From: Termitomyces sp. T153
Lineage: Eukaryota > Basidiomycota > Agaricomycetes > Agaricales > Lyophyllaceae
DNA: 64,000 bases
Direction of reading: 5' to 3'
Assembly (NCBI GenBank): GCA_018296165.2
Contig: JACKQL020000022.1
Location: forward strand, 124,001 to 188,000
The notes under the pieces are model-generated. The model was not told the DNA's origin. It saw only the letters and a program-made list of their open reading frames with translations, and did not search any database. The translations under genes were made by a program, and so were the position numbers. Each line of letters starts with the position of its first letter. The first letter of the stretch is position 1. This document shows positions 48,880 through 60,602 of the stretch, piece by piece.

Positions 48880-49260
48880 CGATGTGACATGTGTTTCTGT
48901 ATATTGTTTCTATATAATATTATTACATTTTTTTATTGTGTGTTTCTTGAGAAATATCATATGTTATGCTAACACATGTTTTTTGAGATACAAACTAAGA
49001 ACAGGACAAAGGTTTTTCAAGAAACACATGCTAAAACATATCACATGTTTCTCAAGAAAATCATTGAGAACATTTCAAATATTTTGAGGATTTTTTCTTC
49101 AAAAAAAACATGGAAAAATTTATCATTCTACAAAAGAAACATTAAGAGAATATTTAATATATTTATTGAAATTTTCTGACACAAAATTTAGCATGTTCCT
49201 TGAGAAAAAGGTGTCAGAAATTGAAAAACATATTTCTGACACCTTTTTCTCAGGAAACAT
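48880..49260. repeat. AT-rich inverted-repeat cluster
   Basis: An imperfect inverted pair (about 48946-48990 with 49010-49056, TTTCTTGAGAAA cores) is followed by a long hairpin: 49195-49221 pairs with 49232-49258 over 27 positions with two mismatches around a ten-base loop. The motif gaaacatgctacatttcctg at its end also occurs near 45468, suggesting a small repeat family, possibly a MITE remnant. Confidence 0.6.
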
Positions 49261-49388
49261 GCTACATTTCCTGAAGTGATTTCACATCAGTACATGAATA
49301 TCAGTTAGAACTAGACTGATTGTCATGAGGAGTCAATTTGCCACCCTTGCAAGCTGCCTTCCTAAACCCTTCAGAATGCAAGCTGCTT

Positions 49389-51643
49389 TCTGTTTTGCAT
49401 TTAGGGATCCTTGAGGTTTACTTGGGAATTTTTCCAAATACATGATCCACATAGGCTTCATTGGTCACCCAGTCAACCAATTCATCATCAAGGACCTCAT
49501 TCAAGAGGTTTGGCAGCCAGTTGAAATCCTCCTCTGCCTTCTCATCTTCTGCTGCTTTGCACTTGGCCTCAAATATTTCATCATTCATGAAGAAGTCTTC
49601 AGGATTGATGTACTGCTGACACAAGATGACCTGCATTTGTCATAGAATGGTTTGAATCCTGATTTGATATTTGAATGCCTTGCAGAGCCAATGTCAGTCT
49701 TGCCTGTTTTGGGATCTTTATACAAGGCATCAAAGTTTTTGTGTAACTGAAGAGTTAATGATGCAAAAGTAAGTTTGATGCCATCAATATTTAGATAAAC
49801 TGATCAAACTTTCTATTCACAGTTGTTTGGAGGCTTTTAGCTACACTCAAACTCACATAGAATTTCAATAGAAAGTTGTTTTAATATTTTAATGACTTTA
49901 TCCTAAGCTTGAGACAGTCTCGTGCTAAAGAACGGGCTCAACAGTATAATTACTATTCCCAAAGCAACTAATGCACTTGTAAGCCTAAGAATTCCACTCC
50001 CTGGGGAACTCCAAGCTGTGGTATGTAGTCTGCCTGCTTTTCTCCCTATTATCCTGTCCCTTTTATACCCCATCATCTGTGCATGGACCAGTGCATTCTG
50101 CATGGTATGGTGCTGCAATAATCGGTCTTTGTGTCATCTCTCCTGCATCATTCCATCTATCCATGATTTCCATAGTTTTGTTCTTTCCCTCCCTACTCCC
50201 TCTTTCCTAACTGCTTGTGATCGCTTTGTGGACTTAATAGCGTAGCATAGGGATCAAATAAACGTGTTGCAGTATCGTTGGAATCGTTTGGCAGTTTATT
50301 GCAGAGTTTCGTCGGCCTTGATGGCTGATCTCGGATTATGATCCAAGGTTGCCATCTTGGCCCGAGCACTGCCACAGACTTGGCCCTTTGTCAGCTTTTG
50401 ATCTCTTTTGATCGTTGTAACTCTGACACATCTACTTTGGTTCAGCCATCTCTTTTGACGTTACTTGGGGGCAGTACTTGATTTACGAAGGTATGTCTTT
50501 CTCGTCTACAGTTTTCGACGTTTGGTTTACAGTTTTCGGCCGTTAATAGAAAGCATTCTTGTGAGATTCTCTTAGTACTTTTGCCAGTCCTCAATTTTGA
50601 GGCCGGCGTATCATTAACTTCCTAGAAGTGTGTTTATGAACTGTATATCGTAGCGCCATCCAGAAAATGACATGATAGAACGATTCGACGTCATCAATTC
50701 GATCTTGGATTAGTGGTTCTCCAGTTTCATTTGGCAGCACCAATCGGATAGCGAGGAACTACCAGGTACCCTGCCAGCAAAATGAGGATACTACAACTGA
50801 AAAAGAATGTTCTACCCATACCATTCGCTCAGGCTGTATCCCCGTGGACTGATCATAGGCCAAAGTCAGATCCATAGAAAGGTCCCAGTCGATCAGATAA
50901 CCTTCGACTGTCCTGTCTGCATTCCGCTTCAACATGATATCCCTGTTGCTGATATCAGGGTGAAGAAATTTGGTCGATGTAGCTGCCTTGTCATGAGCTA
51001 CAAGCGTTACATCATCATATGCATTAGTCGGAAGAGCATCTCTCGATTTCAGCCGATCACATACCTATCGAAGCGTCTCGCAAGACAATGGCCAACTCTC
51101 TCGTAATACCAAACTCCTGAAGTGTAAACAGAAAGTACTCAAGGATGATACGGTAGTGGCGAAGTGTGCGCAAAGTGAGCTTAAGAGGATTCATCGCCTT
51201 GTCGAGTCGCTTCGTTTGGCTGGTTTGTCGAGGAAGATCTTTTTCCTCGCCAATGTTAGCGCCATGATATGCTCCCGAACTGGGACTTGATTTTTGTGAT
51301 TGCCTCGCATAAATCTGGTGTCTAGGCTCAAGGGTAGGAGAGACAATGCGTCAACTGTCTTTCAGCAGAACAACCATATGTTCTTCAGGCAGTATGCTTT
51401 GAAGCACCGCGCGTCGAGGGTCCGGTTAGAGATGCAGGTCCAGGGGCTGTTTGTCCAAGGTGATGTAGGTCTTGTCACCAACAGAGACGTTACAAAAAAG
51501 TCTTCCAGGATCGTATTCCCTGGCAGAATCTCAGCAAGCAACAATAGTTTCGCCCCAAGAGAAGATACAAATGTACGTGTATAATTCAAGTTGCCGATAT
51601 TTGCGCAGGTCAACCGTTTGACCTTCATGCACGGTGTTTTCAA
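49389..51643 (-). pseudogene. FunK1-type kinase, decayed copy B, split by a solo LTR
   Basis: It is a paralogue of the gene at 51885-54176 in the same orientation. N-terminal and middle parts are recognisable at 51.64-50.7 kb (LRHYRIILEYFLFTL, ELAIVLRDASIG, LHPDISN, YLIDWDLSMDLTL) and the C-terminal end at 49763-49418 (NWLPNLLNEVLDDELVDWV). Between them sits a solo LTR (49759-50613). Stops and frameshifts are many. HRD has become HPD. Where copy A has the stop TGA (52750-52752), this copy keeps CGA. Confidence 0.8.
49759..50613. repeat. solo LTR (family X) inserted in the FunK1 copy
   Basis: 855 bp beginning TGATGCAAAAG and ending GGCGTATCA, flanked by TTAA on both sides (49755-49758, 50614-50617). 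Excluding it restores alignment with copy A (gagttaac followed by the tatgaactgtatatcg block). The left half is homologous to 63189 onward (TGATGCAAAATGTAAG, then aagcctaag and ctccctgggg blocks), which identifies a second member of the family. Confidence 0.78.
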
Positions 51644-51884
51644 GTCTTATAAACCTGTTTCATCTTTCACTCCAATATATTCGCTGGAACTGGGTATGTG
51701 TAAGCAAGCTATATAATGTTCTTGGAAAGATGAATCGAAAGAAAGTCATCGTGAAAATCGGACACGATAGTTTAACATACATAAACATCAGTTGGGAATG
51801 GACCGATCGTGAGGAGTTGATTTGCCACTTTTGCGAGCCGCCTTCCGAGACCCTTCAGAGTGCAAGCTGCTTTCCGTTTTGCGT

Positions 51885-54176
51885 TTAGGGATCCTCGAGA
51901 CGTACTTGGGTGGTTTTTACAAGTACGTGGTCCACGCGGGTTTCATTGGTCACCCAGTCAATCATTTCATCGTCAAGGACCTCGTTCAAGAGGTTTGGCA
52001 GCCAGTTGGAATCCTCCAAAGCCTTCAACCCCTCCGCCTTCTTCACCTTTGCCGCTTTGCGCTCAGCCTCAAATTTCTTATCATTTCTAAAGTACTCTTC
52101 AGGATCGTTGTACCGCTGAGACAAGATGGCCTGCATTCGTCGTAGAACGGTTAGAATACCGTCGTTGGCAAAGCGTGCCTTAAGGCCCAAGTAACCCGAC
52201 ATGATATTCGAACTTCTCGCAGTGCCGATGTCAGCCTCGCCTGTTTCGGGATCCTTATACATGGCATCAAAGTTTTCGTGTAACCGATGAGTTAACATCG
52301 CAGAATTGAGTTCATGAGCTGTATATCGCAGCGCCATCCAGAGAAAGACATGATAAAACGATTCGACGTCATCAATTCGATCTTGGATGAGCGGCTTTCC
52401 GGTTTCATTCGGCTGCACCAATCGGATCGCAAGGAACTGCCAGGTACCCTTTGACAACAAGATGAGTTCAGTACAAGGGAGAAATGATTTGCCCATACCG
52501 TACGTTCAGGTTGTGCCTCTGCGGACTGATCAGAAGCCAGAGTCAGATCTAGGGAAAGATCCCAGTCGATCAGATAGCCTTGGACCGTTCCGTCTGCGTG
52601 CCGCTTGAACATAATATTCCCGTTACTGATATCGCGGTGAAGAACTTTGGCTTCTGTAGCTGCCGTTCCATGACCTACAAGCAGTTACAAATGATCAGTT
52701 CCGAAGAGCATTATGTAATTTCAACCAATCACGTACCTATCGAAGATTCTCAGAAGACAATGGTCATCTCCCGTGTGTTTTCAAAATCCTCCAGAGAGTA
52801 TGGCAGATACTCAAGGACGATGCGGTAGTGGCGAAATGTGCGCAAACTAATCTCGAGAGTCTTCTCCACATCTTTGAGGCATCGTTTCGTTTGCGTGGTG
52901 TGGAGACCATCATTTTCCTTCCCAATATCCGCGCCAAGGTGGGCTTGAGGGATATTCGGGACTTGTTTCTTGTGAAGCTGTTCGTAGATCTCGTGTTCTG
53001 ACTTAAGAGTAGGTGAGACAACGCGCCAGGTGTCTTTAAGCAAGACGAGACCATTCGTCTTAAGCCAATATGCCTTTAAACACCGCGTCGAGCGACCGAT
53101 CGGAGATCTCGAGCCGATTATCTGGTCTTTCAAGACAATGTAGTTATTGTTCCCAACAGAGATATTGAGTAGACTCTTCTGATCGCATTCGAGGCAGTCC
53201 CGAACTTTTCGTTCCAAATCAGGAGAATCGAATCTAGCGGTAGTCACGGTAGAATCGCGCCCGCGAACTGCCGCCGTTGCGGTGGAGAATCGGTGAAGTA
53301 AGTCGAACAGAAGTGGATTATTAAATGAAAGCTTTTCGGTGACAACGACACCACTTCTGTCCCAGCAAAGGAGTCGCATGTACGTGGGGAAAATGAGAGC
53401 AGAGAAAGCATGAGTTCGAAACTCGATTGCCTGATGACAAGTCGCATAGCCCGTGATTTGGCCGAGCGTTTTGGATGCTCGGATAGTTGTCGTCACAAAT
53501 CCTTCGCGGGCGTCATCGAAAGGGTCGTCTGCCTCATGATATTTAACTTCGAACATAGCCTCGATGGTTTCATCTTCGTCTTCGGCGTAGACGATGATAT
53601 CGGGTTTGATGTCTTGTCCCTCAAAAACTGTGATTGGTTTGGCATGTTTGTCGCGAAAGTCGAGTCCTGACGGACACAATGCATTGAAATAGCTAACCTA
53701 GGCAATGTTAGCGGCACGAAATTTCAAGATACAGAACGGCATACGAGGTGTCCATACATGTCCTCTTCACATTTTGCCTTCTTCAAACCCGACACAAGGT
53801 CGGACGCAGCTTTCCCGTAGGGTTGTGCATCTCTATCCGGAACATCAGGGAATAATCGATTGAAGGTTTCCACTTTGACAGGTCCAACGACTCGTCCCGA
53901 TATCTCAGCGTGCAAACCTATCAGCCGAGCGTCCAAATCCTCAGGTACGGCATTGAGATCGTTAGACACTGCTCTGTGATTTTTGATTGGCGTCGACCCA
54001 GATTTCAGCACACCATCTTTCGGTCGCGGGGGAGGTGTGACGGGTTTAGAAGATGACACTGGAGGCAACGTTTCATCGAGAACTTGAGACACGACAGGTG
54101 CGCCCCGCCCATCAGATTCCGAGTTTGACCGCATGATAAGAAAAGGTAGCTCAGAAGTAAGGAAGATACTAGTCAA
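51885..54176 (-). pseudogene. FunK1-type fungal protein kinase, one in-frame stop
   Basis: Exons 54176-53745, 53697-52737, 52674-52499 and 52448-51885 join in frame (711 codons; a start at 54134 is also possible). The N-terminal region includes MFEVKYHE and GQITGYATCHQ, typical of the FunK1 upstream domain. The kinase part has YRIVLEYLPYSLEDF, VLHRDISNGNIMFK (HRD loop) and YLIDWDLSLDL in place of DFG, then FLAIRLVQ and DDVESFYHVFLWMAL. These are the diagnostic motifs of FunK1, a family expanded in mushroom fungi; no substrate is known to me. A single TGA at 52750-52752 interrupts exon 2 where copy B has CGA, so this copy may be a recent pseudogene or a strain-specific null. Confidence 0.88.
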
Positions 54177-54465
54177 AATTTACGAAGGACGATGCATATA
54201 AATACGAAAACAAAGACCAGCCTCGTGGCACTTGGCCACCGTCAATCCGATGGTTATATAATCAATCACTGTGGTTTGCGACAATTGGAGCCAATTTCTT
54301 TAGAGAGCGCTGTGTTTCAAGGCTGTTCAAGGGCCGATAAAACGATGGGAGAAATTTCCTTATGATCCACCCGATGACAGCTTTGAGAGCTCCTTGATCC
54401 GCAACCACGACTGACCGGAAAATTACCACGGTCAACAGTGGTGGAGGACAGACTGTGCAACACAG

Positions 54466-55732
54466 ATGTACAGTGAGAGTGTTAAAAACCAAGCGAGAGG
54501 GGGCCCAGATGTGCCCCAAGGAGCGAACCGTATGACAATTTCACCCGCGAGACCGGTACTTGGCAGAAGGAAACACCGCGAAGCAGACGTGTTTGACCTG
54601 CAAACGGACCAGGAACCGAGAACCCCGACAAGGCCCAGGAAACGCACAGAAATACCAATGGACACGATGGAAAACGAGGAAACGGAGAGGAGACCAACGA
54701 CAGCTGAAGCAGAGGCGGTGGTAATAAGCCAACTCGAGAACCTCCGCAGGGAATTACAACGCTTCTCTGACCACCACGTGTGGGGACAGCGCACCATGGA
54801 AGCCGCATACGAGATCGCGAGAAAGTTCATGCCGGAGCTCATTGCAGCAGGTGAGAAACGCCACGAAGATGACAATGCTGATTCCTCGCGCGCGCTACAG
54901 GAATCCGCGGAGTTACGTTCCACAGTCAAAGACCTAGTCAAAGCCGTAAACACATTAGTGGCACGCCAGGAAGCGAAACCGACGACGAACGGGGAGACCC
55001 AGAGAGGACCTCCGGAAGTTCAAGGGACCAAAACAGTCATAGCCACGGGACCAGTGTACAGACCAACCAAAGCCAGCCCAACACAACCCATATCCACAGC
55101 ACCCAAACCACAGTACATACCCCGATCGCCGAAAGACCAGTACCACCCAGCACGTCTCATCATCATCCCAAGGGGAGAAAAGATAAACGCCAGTATCCTA
55201 AGCCCTCGTAGACTCGTAAACCTCATAAACGACCAACTCGCGAGTTCCCCCAACGCGAAGCATCTGTGCGTAGCCTCAGCACACTACAACTACAACCAAA
55301 ATCTCGACATCATGCTTCGCGAAGACCAGAAGGGGGAGGAATTGAGACGACACGCAGACGAATTCATCGACATCTTCGGGGTGCCTGCCCACACCATCGA
55401 GATGGTCACGGATGACAGGTGATATAAAGTCAGAATAAATGGGGTATGGACAGGAAGGAATGGCAAAAATGACATACACACACCCGAAGAACTTCTGGAG
55501 GAAATTGAAAGGTTCAACCCAGTGATATCGAAGGTAAAACTGATAGGCAAACCCAGGTGGATGCATGCCGAGACGGATCTATGACAAAAGGACTACTCCT
55601 CGGTAATACTGGAGTTAGCCAAGGAAGATGACGCAAAGATCCTTGTAGAAGCAAGGTACATAGCTATGTACACGAAATTCTGCGAGGTTGTGCATCACGT
55701 GGACAGACCACCGGTAACTGACTAACTATCAC
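54466..55732 (+). pseudogene. LINE ORF1-like protein
   Basis: N-terminal half is charged and coiled (AVVISQLENLRRELQRF; LRSTVKDLVKAVNTLVARQ). The C-terminal half matches the Tad-type ORF1 core: ARLIIIPRGEKINASILSP, RRLVNLINDQLAS, IFGVPAHTIEMVTDD, a TGA at 55420-55422 (a Trp is usual in the following WYKVRINGV), ISKVKLIGKPRWM, a second TGA, and SSVILELAKEDDAKIL, ARYIAMYTKFCEV. The CCHC knuckles that normally follow are lost at the deletion. ORF1 proteins bind element RNA. Confidence 0.75.
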
Positions 55733-55817
55733 AGGGGCACCTAAAGAGTGCAAAAAAGCTGAGGAGGCTAAGAAGCATAATGAGAAGCTGAAGGAAATGG
55801 AAAGAGACGAAGACTGA

Positions 55818-56453
55818 ATTGTTGTATACTCAGACAGGTCAATGAGAGAAGAGGACGACAACCGGGAGAGCAAAATAGTAGGCTGGGGGATGGTAGGTTA
55901 CCACCAAGGATGTGAAATATTCTCCGGCAGAGGAGGGCTCAGTCACCATGCAGAGGTATATGATGCGGAATTGGTGGGTATAGCGCAAGCAATAAAAGCC
56001 GCCACCAAGTACGCAACGAGGCACACAAAGGTAAAACACATACACATTTTTGCTGATAACACCGCAGCAGTCACTTCAGCATATGGACCAAAACCCGCCC
56101 TGGGACAGACACAGATGCTGAGTGTAACACACTATATTGACAGATTCCTGGACAGACAAGGAGATAGGACAGTCAACATTGGGTGGTGTCCGGGACATCA
56201 AGAGGTAAAGGGCAACAAGAGAGCAGATGGGGAGGCCAAGAGAGGGGCGGAAAAGTGGTCCACAGACTACACAACAATGACAAATGCCAAACGACGGATG
56301 AAGGGAAAAGCACTCAAAACCTGGAGGGAGGACTGGAAGAAGAAGACACCGACAGGGGGCTTTGCCATTGCCAACAGACTCGAGCCAAGATGGAGACATG
56401 CCCACAATATGAAGGGCACAGGTACATCCTACAAAAGGCAGATGAACACCTAG
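55818..56453 (+). pseudogene. LINE ORF2 RNase H domain
   Basis: It begins IVVYSDRSMREE (first Asp), then HHAEVYDAELVGIAQAI (Glu), HIFADNTAAV (Asp) and GWCPGHQEVKGNKRADGEAK (His/Asp), the complete RNase H active-site set found at the C-terminus of Tad-like ORF2 proteins. It lacks the upstream RT. A frame change near 56440 leads into the remaining tail (KFLEKTGAFTKMGMKRKQ) to about 56608. Confidence 0.82.
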
Positions 56454-57031
56454 AACTGGGGAGGCTACTGGGTACGAAAGAGGGATCAGAAGCAATGGCG
56501 AAATTTCTTGAAAAAACAGGGGCCTTCACGAAGATGGGAATGAAACGCAAACAGAAAGAGACACCAACAGAAGAAGATGACGAAAACAATGAAGAAGAGG
56601 GAAGGTAGTGGCAGCACATGGAAAGGATGCAGGACGAGGCAGATGGACTGATGGAGAGGGAAGAAGAAGAGGTGGGAAGGGGAGGAGGGGAAGAGAGAGA
56701 CGATGGGCAATAGGAAGGGGATAGGGAGGACGAAGACATGATGATGCAAGGAACAGACCAGTGAGGCGAGGAAAACACACACCATGGGAGGCTCTAGACA
56801 CCCCATGTATGCAAAGACACAAGTACTTTGCGATGTGACCCTGTCAAATGCACACACCACATAAAACTCTGCGAGGAAAGATATATTACCAAATGCTAAA
56901 AACCACGAATGCCACAAAGATGGACAACAGATTACATAGCAGGCATAGAGTACAAACCTTACTTTACCCCTGCCTCTTAGCCCTGTATTGCGGCTTGCCA
57001 GTGGAATAAACAGATTTCTTCTTCTTCTTCC

Positions 57032-59328
57032 ACCCAATGAGAGATGTTGACTGATAGAAGCTGGTAGAACACTGTCCTGAGACCCAATATGTCATTCTTA
57101 CTGTAAAACAATGGTGTGATGCCACCCATGAGTCACACTGTTGCCAATTCACCCCTCTCAGATGTGAATGAAGGTTTCAGCCAATCTGTTGTTGGACCTA
57201 CATGTTACCGCATGTCTAGATATTTCCATTGTTCAGGGTGTTTTCTTTCCTTAGATCCGAGTTCTGGAGTCTCGAAATCCCTGTACCCAAACTGCAATTC
57301 CTCCCCAATGACAGAATTTTTTAATCACTATATCCATTCTGCTACAAGTTTACCAGTCTTGACTTGCTGCTCAATGGCCTGTACTTCAAAAGCCTACAAC
57401 CTCCCATCCAAAGGGCCTTTTCACATGTGACTCACCTGCAACAATAGGTCAGGTATCCAGATCGCACACAAGAGGTCATTTGATTCTTCACTGGTACCTG
57501 GACCATGGTTGTCACCGTTAATGCACAATTCTGGGATGAATGGTGAAGACACCCAAAGACATGTGGTGCTGGCATGTTCTGAACCCTGAAATGAAGCACA
57601 AAAATCTGGGTACATACTGGATCTGAATGGTTCATTTCTGAGAATACACCCAGGTTGTGTCAGAGCAGGATACACATTGAGTTAATGGCCGGTATAGAAA
57701 TAAAAGTGTAGTGTGCCATTCAAGCTGATAACATAGTCATGTAATGGCCCTAAGAGTGATGGTGGACCAGGTAAATCTGTTGGAGAGATTTGTGAAATTG
57801 CAATTCAAGGATTAGGAAGGTAAAAACAAGTGAAGATGTAGTAATAATTATGATGTCCGTGATGCCATGCTGAATGTAGGGTAACACATGGTTTGTTGCT
57901 TTCCATACAGATCTGCCAGAGAATCAGTACTTTCCTCATATACTTTTGCATGACATTCTGATGCTACTACTATATAGATACCATAGAACTTCCTCAGTGC
58001 TGTTATGCGTCATCTCTGTCCGGGCTCTTCATATACGTGGTTGTACTCATTCTTTGATCTTTGTTCATGATTTCTGGAGGAATTAATTGGACCCGTATGT
58101 TTTAATCATGTGCTAAGCCATAAGTACTCTTCTCTTCTCAGAGAACTTCTGTACAACTTGAATCACATTGAGATACTGCATTCAAAATCTAAAGCTGACT
58201 TAGCATCAAAAATGTACTGTGATGTGATCATGATTGCACATGCAGCAGCTTCAATATACTGTGAATAGTAGTTGGAATCCTACAATACTGCTCACTTGTT
58301 CTTTATATATCTATGCTACACTCTGATGCCATACAACAAGGTCTATGCATTCCCTGCTATTGTTCATGATGTGCAAAACTGCCTGAAGGTTTCAGTCATG
58401 GCACCAGGTAGCAAGACATGAAAGGAAATATGGATGAGAACACAGTAAAAGTTCATCCTCAGCAGCTACAAGCAGTATGATTGGAGCTTTGAGGATCTGT
58501 AGTGACCTATCTGCTGGTAGTCTGAGTGGTCTGAATCAGGCTGTAAGATCACAATCAAGACAATCAAGAATCCTATCTCAGTTGTCTTCAGAATCTCTGT
58601 TTCATGTGGTACCTGGCTATCAAGAGCCACAGACACTGCTCAGCCATGTATCTTCATTCACCTCACCTTATGGAGCCATTTCTCAACATGGTCATTTTAG
58701 TGGGGCAGCATCTTGTGGACATTCTCATGCACTATCTCATCAGCTATCTTGTACTTCATCTCATGGGCTATCTCACAGGCCTTCAGACAATACACCTATG
58801 GAGACATTTTTTTCCACAGGTCCAGATCTGGAGGAGTACAGGAAGTAACAAGACACTGGTGGAGGAGAGACCTTTTGAAGATCCAAACAGAAAACTCAGG
58901 CAATCAGAAAGGGGCCTCCTAGAGAAAATCTAGAGACTTGTTCCACTATAAGGGCCATCTCTGGAGGCTGTGGCTCAATTGAATAAATAACTGGCAGAGG
59001 GAGATCCAAAGTCTTTTCAGTATCTACATGAAGTTCTAGAGTTCTAGCTACTCACCTGGCAGAGGGAGATCCAAAGAGAACAAGTCTAAGGATTCTCAAT
59101 GCCAGTATTTATCAAATTTACTTAGAGCTTCTGAAAAGAACACTTGACAACAGCTGAATCCAGAATCCAATCCAAAAGCAGAAATCCATTGTAAATAGCC
59201 TTGATCTTCAGACTTCTGGCACATAACTGCATACAAATATAACCAAAGGATAGCTGTTGGCTGAAAGTACCTGTGGCCAGATGATGGAAGGTTGACAATG
59301 AATAAATAAAGGAAACAGTCAGAGGGTC
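57032..59328. other. CpG-poor stretch without a recognised gene
   Basis: A plus-strand frame at 58477-58848 has Ser/His-rich composition (HGHFSGAASCGHSHALSH) but no domain. The remainder is short frames in old, CpG-depleted sequence. A duplicated phrase ctggcagagggagatccaaag occurs at 58990 and 59056. Confidence 0.45.
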
Positions 59329-60424
59329 TGATGAGAGCAGTCCCCTGACACCACTGATGTGCTCTTATGCCGCCTAGTGCTATGCAGGAAACCTAAAGAG
59401 AGGACCTAACACTAGTCACTAGATAGGGTAGCTGGCAGTAGGAAGTTAATAGTTGAGGGCAAGTCAGTAACCATCCCAGAGAACTAGAGCAAAAAGTTGA
59501 GATGTGGGGTGAAGTAGAAAGAAGTCGCTATCGCTAGCTGGGGTCGTTGAAATGGTGGTGAGGCAAGTAGGGAGAAAGAAGACGGTAAGGGAAGGACTGA
59601 AACCAGGGGACAAATGTGCACTAGTCACTAGCCTTAGTCACTAGTGTTGCTAAGTCAAATTAACACAAATAGGCACCCACAGTTGGTACCAAACCAAGTC
59701 AAAGTCGAAGTTGAGGAGGCTTGTTGCTAAGCCAGAGTCAAAGATGAGATAAGGGAAAGAAAGGCAAAGTTGAAATCTCAAGCTGGTAGGCTTTAGAGAG
59801 AGCAGCTAATCGACTCTGAAGGGGGTTCTCTGTTCTTGCTCTTTGGTGTCTATGTACAGTCAGTATTTATACGTTTTGAAGTATAGTATGTGAAAGTATA
59901 CAAATAAGTACTAGCGATGGCATCTGTCACCATGCTTATGGTGCATACAAGGCGTCAGTTTGTAACTAAGTGAAAAATCATAGGCGAAGTCTTGGCGACG
60001 CCTAATTGCTAATAAAAACCAAAAAGAAACAAGTCCAATGTCAACACCTGAAGCGTAGATGCTGTTCAAGTATGTGGGTAAGCTCGGCAAACAAAATGAT
60101 AGTAAAAAGGTACGCGACTGATAATTTGCCCATATATGGTAGGAGAATGCCGTTTTGTTGCCAGGATCGCTAGGGTCGCTAATAATCATTGCTAGGGGGG
60201 TCCAGGCCTTGATGATCTAGGCCCAAGTTCCAGACTCCTCGTGATCTTTCTCGTGCTCAATAATTCTCGTGATTGCTAGAGTCTCGTGCTTTAGTCCAAC
60301 CCTCGGGCTTGGTCCCATGTGCTGAGTGTTGTGACTTGTGCCAAATACAAAGTAGTCAGCTGCCACTAAGTCCACAATGCCAAAAATGCCAAAAATAGTG
60401 CTCAGCAATAACTGGGGCTCATCA
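59329..60424 (-). repeat. probable 3' LTR of element Y
   Basis: On the minus strand it would start TGATGAGCCCC right after the polypurine tract and end CTCTCATCA, giving inverted TGATGAG/CTCATCA ends and 1096 bp. The partner LTR is not in the window, so the left boundary is inferred from the terminal inverted bases only. Confidence 0.5.
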
Positions 60425-60435
60425 TCCTCCCCCCT
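60425..60435 (-). other. polypurine tract of element Y
   Basis: Minus strand AGGGGGGAGGA immediately upstream of TGATGAGCCCC. Confidence 0.65.
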
Positions 60436-60444
60436 ACTGAAATA

Positions 60445-60462
60445 TTGACTGTCCTCAGTCAA
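60445..60462. promoter_or_regulatory. 18-bp inverted repeat upstream of the second opposite-strand gene
   Basis: TTGACTG-tcct-CAGTCAA, an inverted repeat spanning 18 bp. It sits between the polypurine tract and the gene start at 60603, with TATA-like ttgaataaaaa near 60508. Its outline TTGA-N10-TCAA and position match the palindrome at 992-1009. Confidence 0.5.
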
Positions 60463-60602
60463 CCCCAAAAATCACGTGCTTGATCGCCTGGTCCTTGCGC
60501 CAGAAGGATTTGAATAAAAATGGCTGGCGGTATTGCTTGAACTTCATCATCCCCACTTTCTTCTTATCTACTACTCTCCCCTACCATCTTGATCTTATTG
60601 CT

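Larger units (their letters stand above)
54440..57031 (+). mobile_element. non-LTR (Tad-like LINE) element with deleted endonuclease/RT core
   Basis: An ORF1-like protein is followed, after about 90 bp, by an RNase H domain and a C-terminal tail. It ends in a (TTC)n tail (57016-57030) after gaataaacagattt, as in Tad/CgT1-type LINEs of fungi. The entire endonuclease and reverse transcriptase region is missing between about 55735 and 55815. The 5' boundary is uncertain. Confidence 0.75.

Noticed and set aside
58477..58848. Ser/His-rich plus-strand frame
   Set aside because: No family resemblance; lies in CpG-depleted relic sequence.
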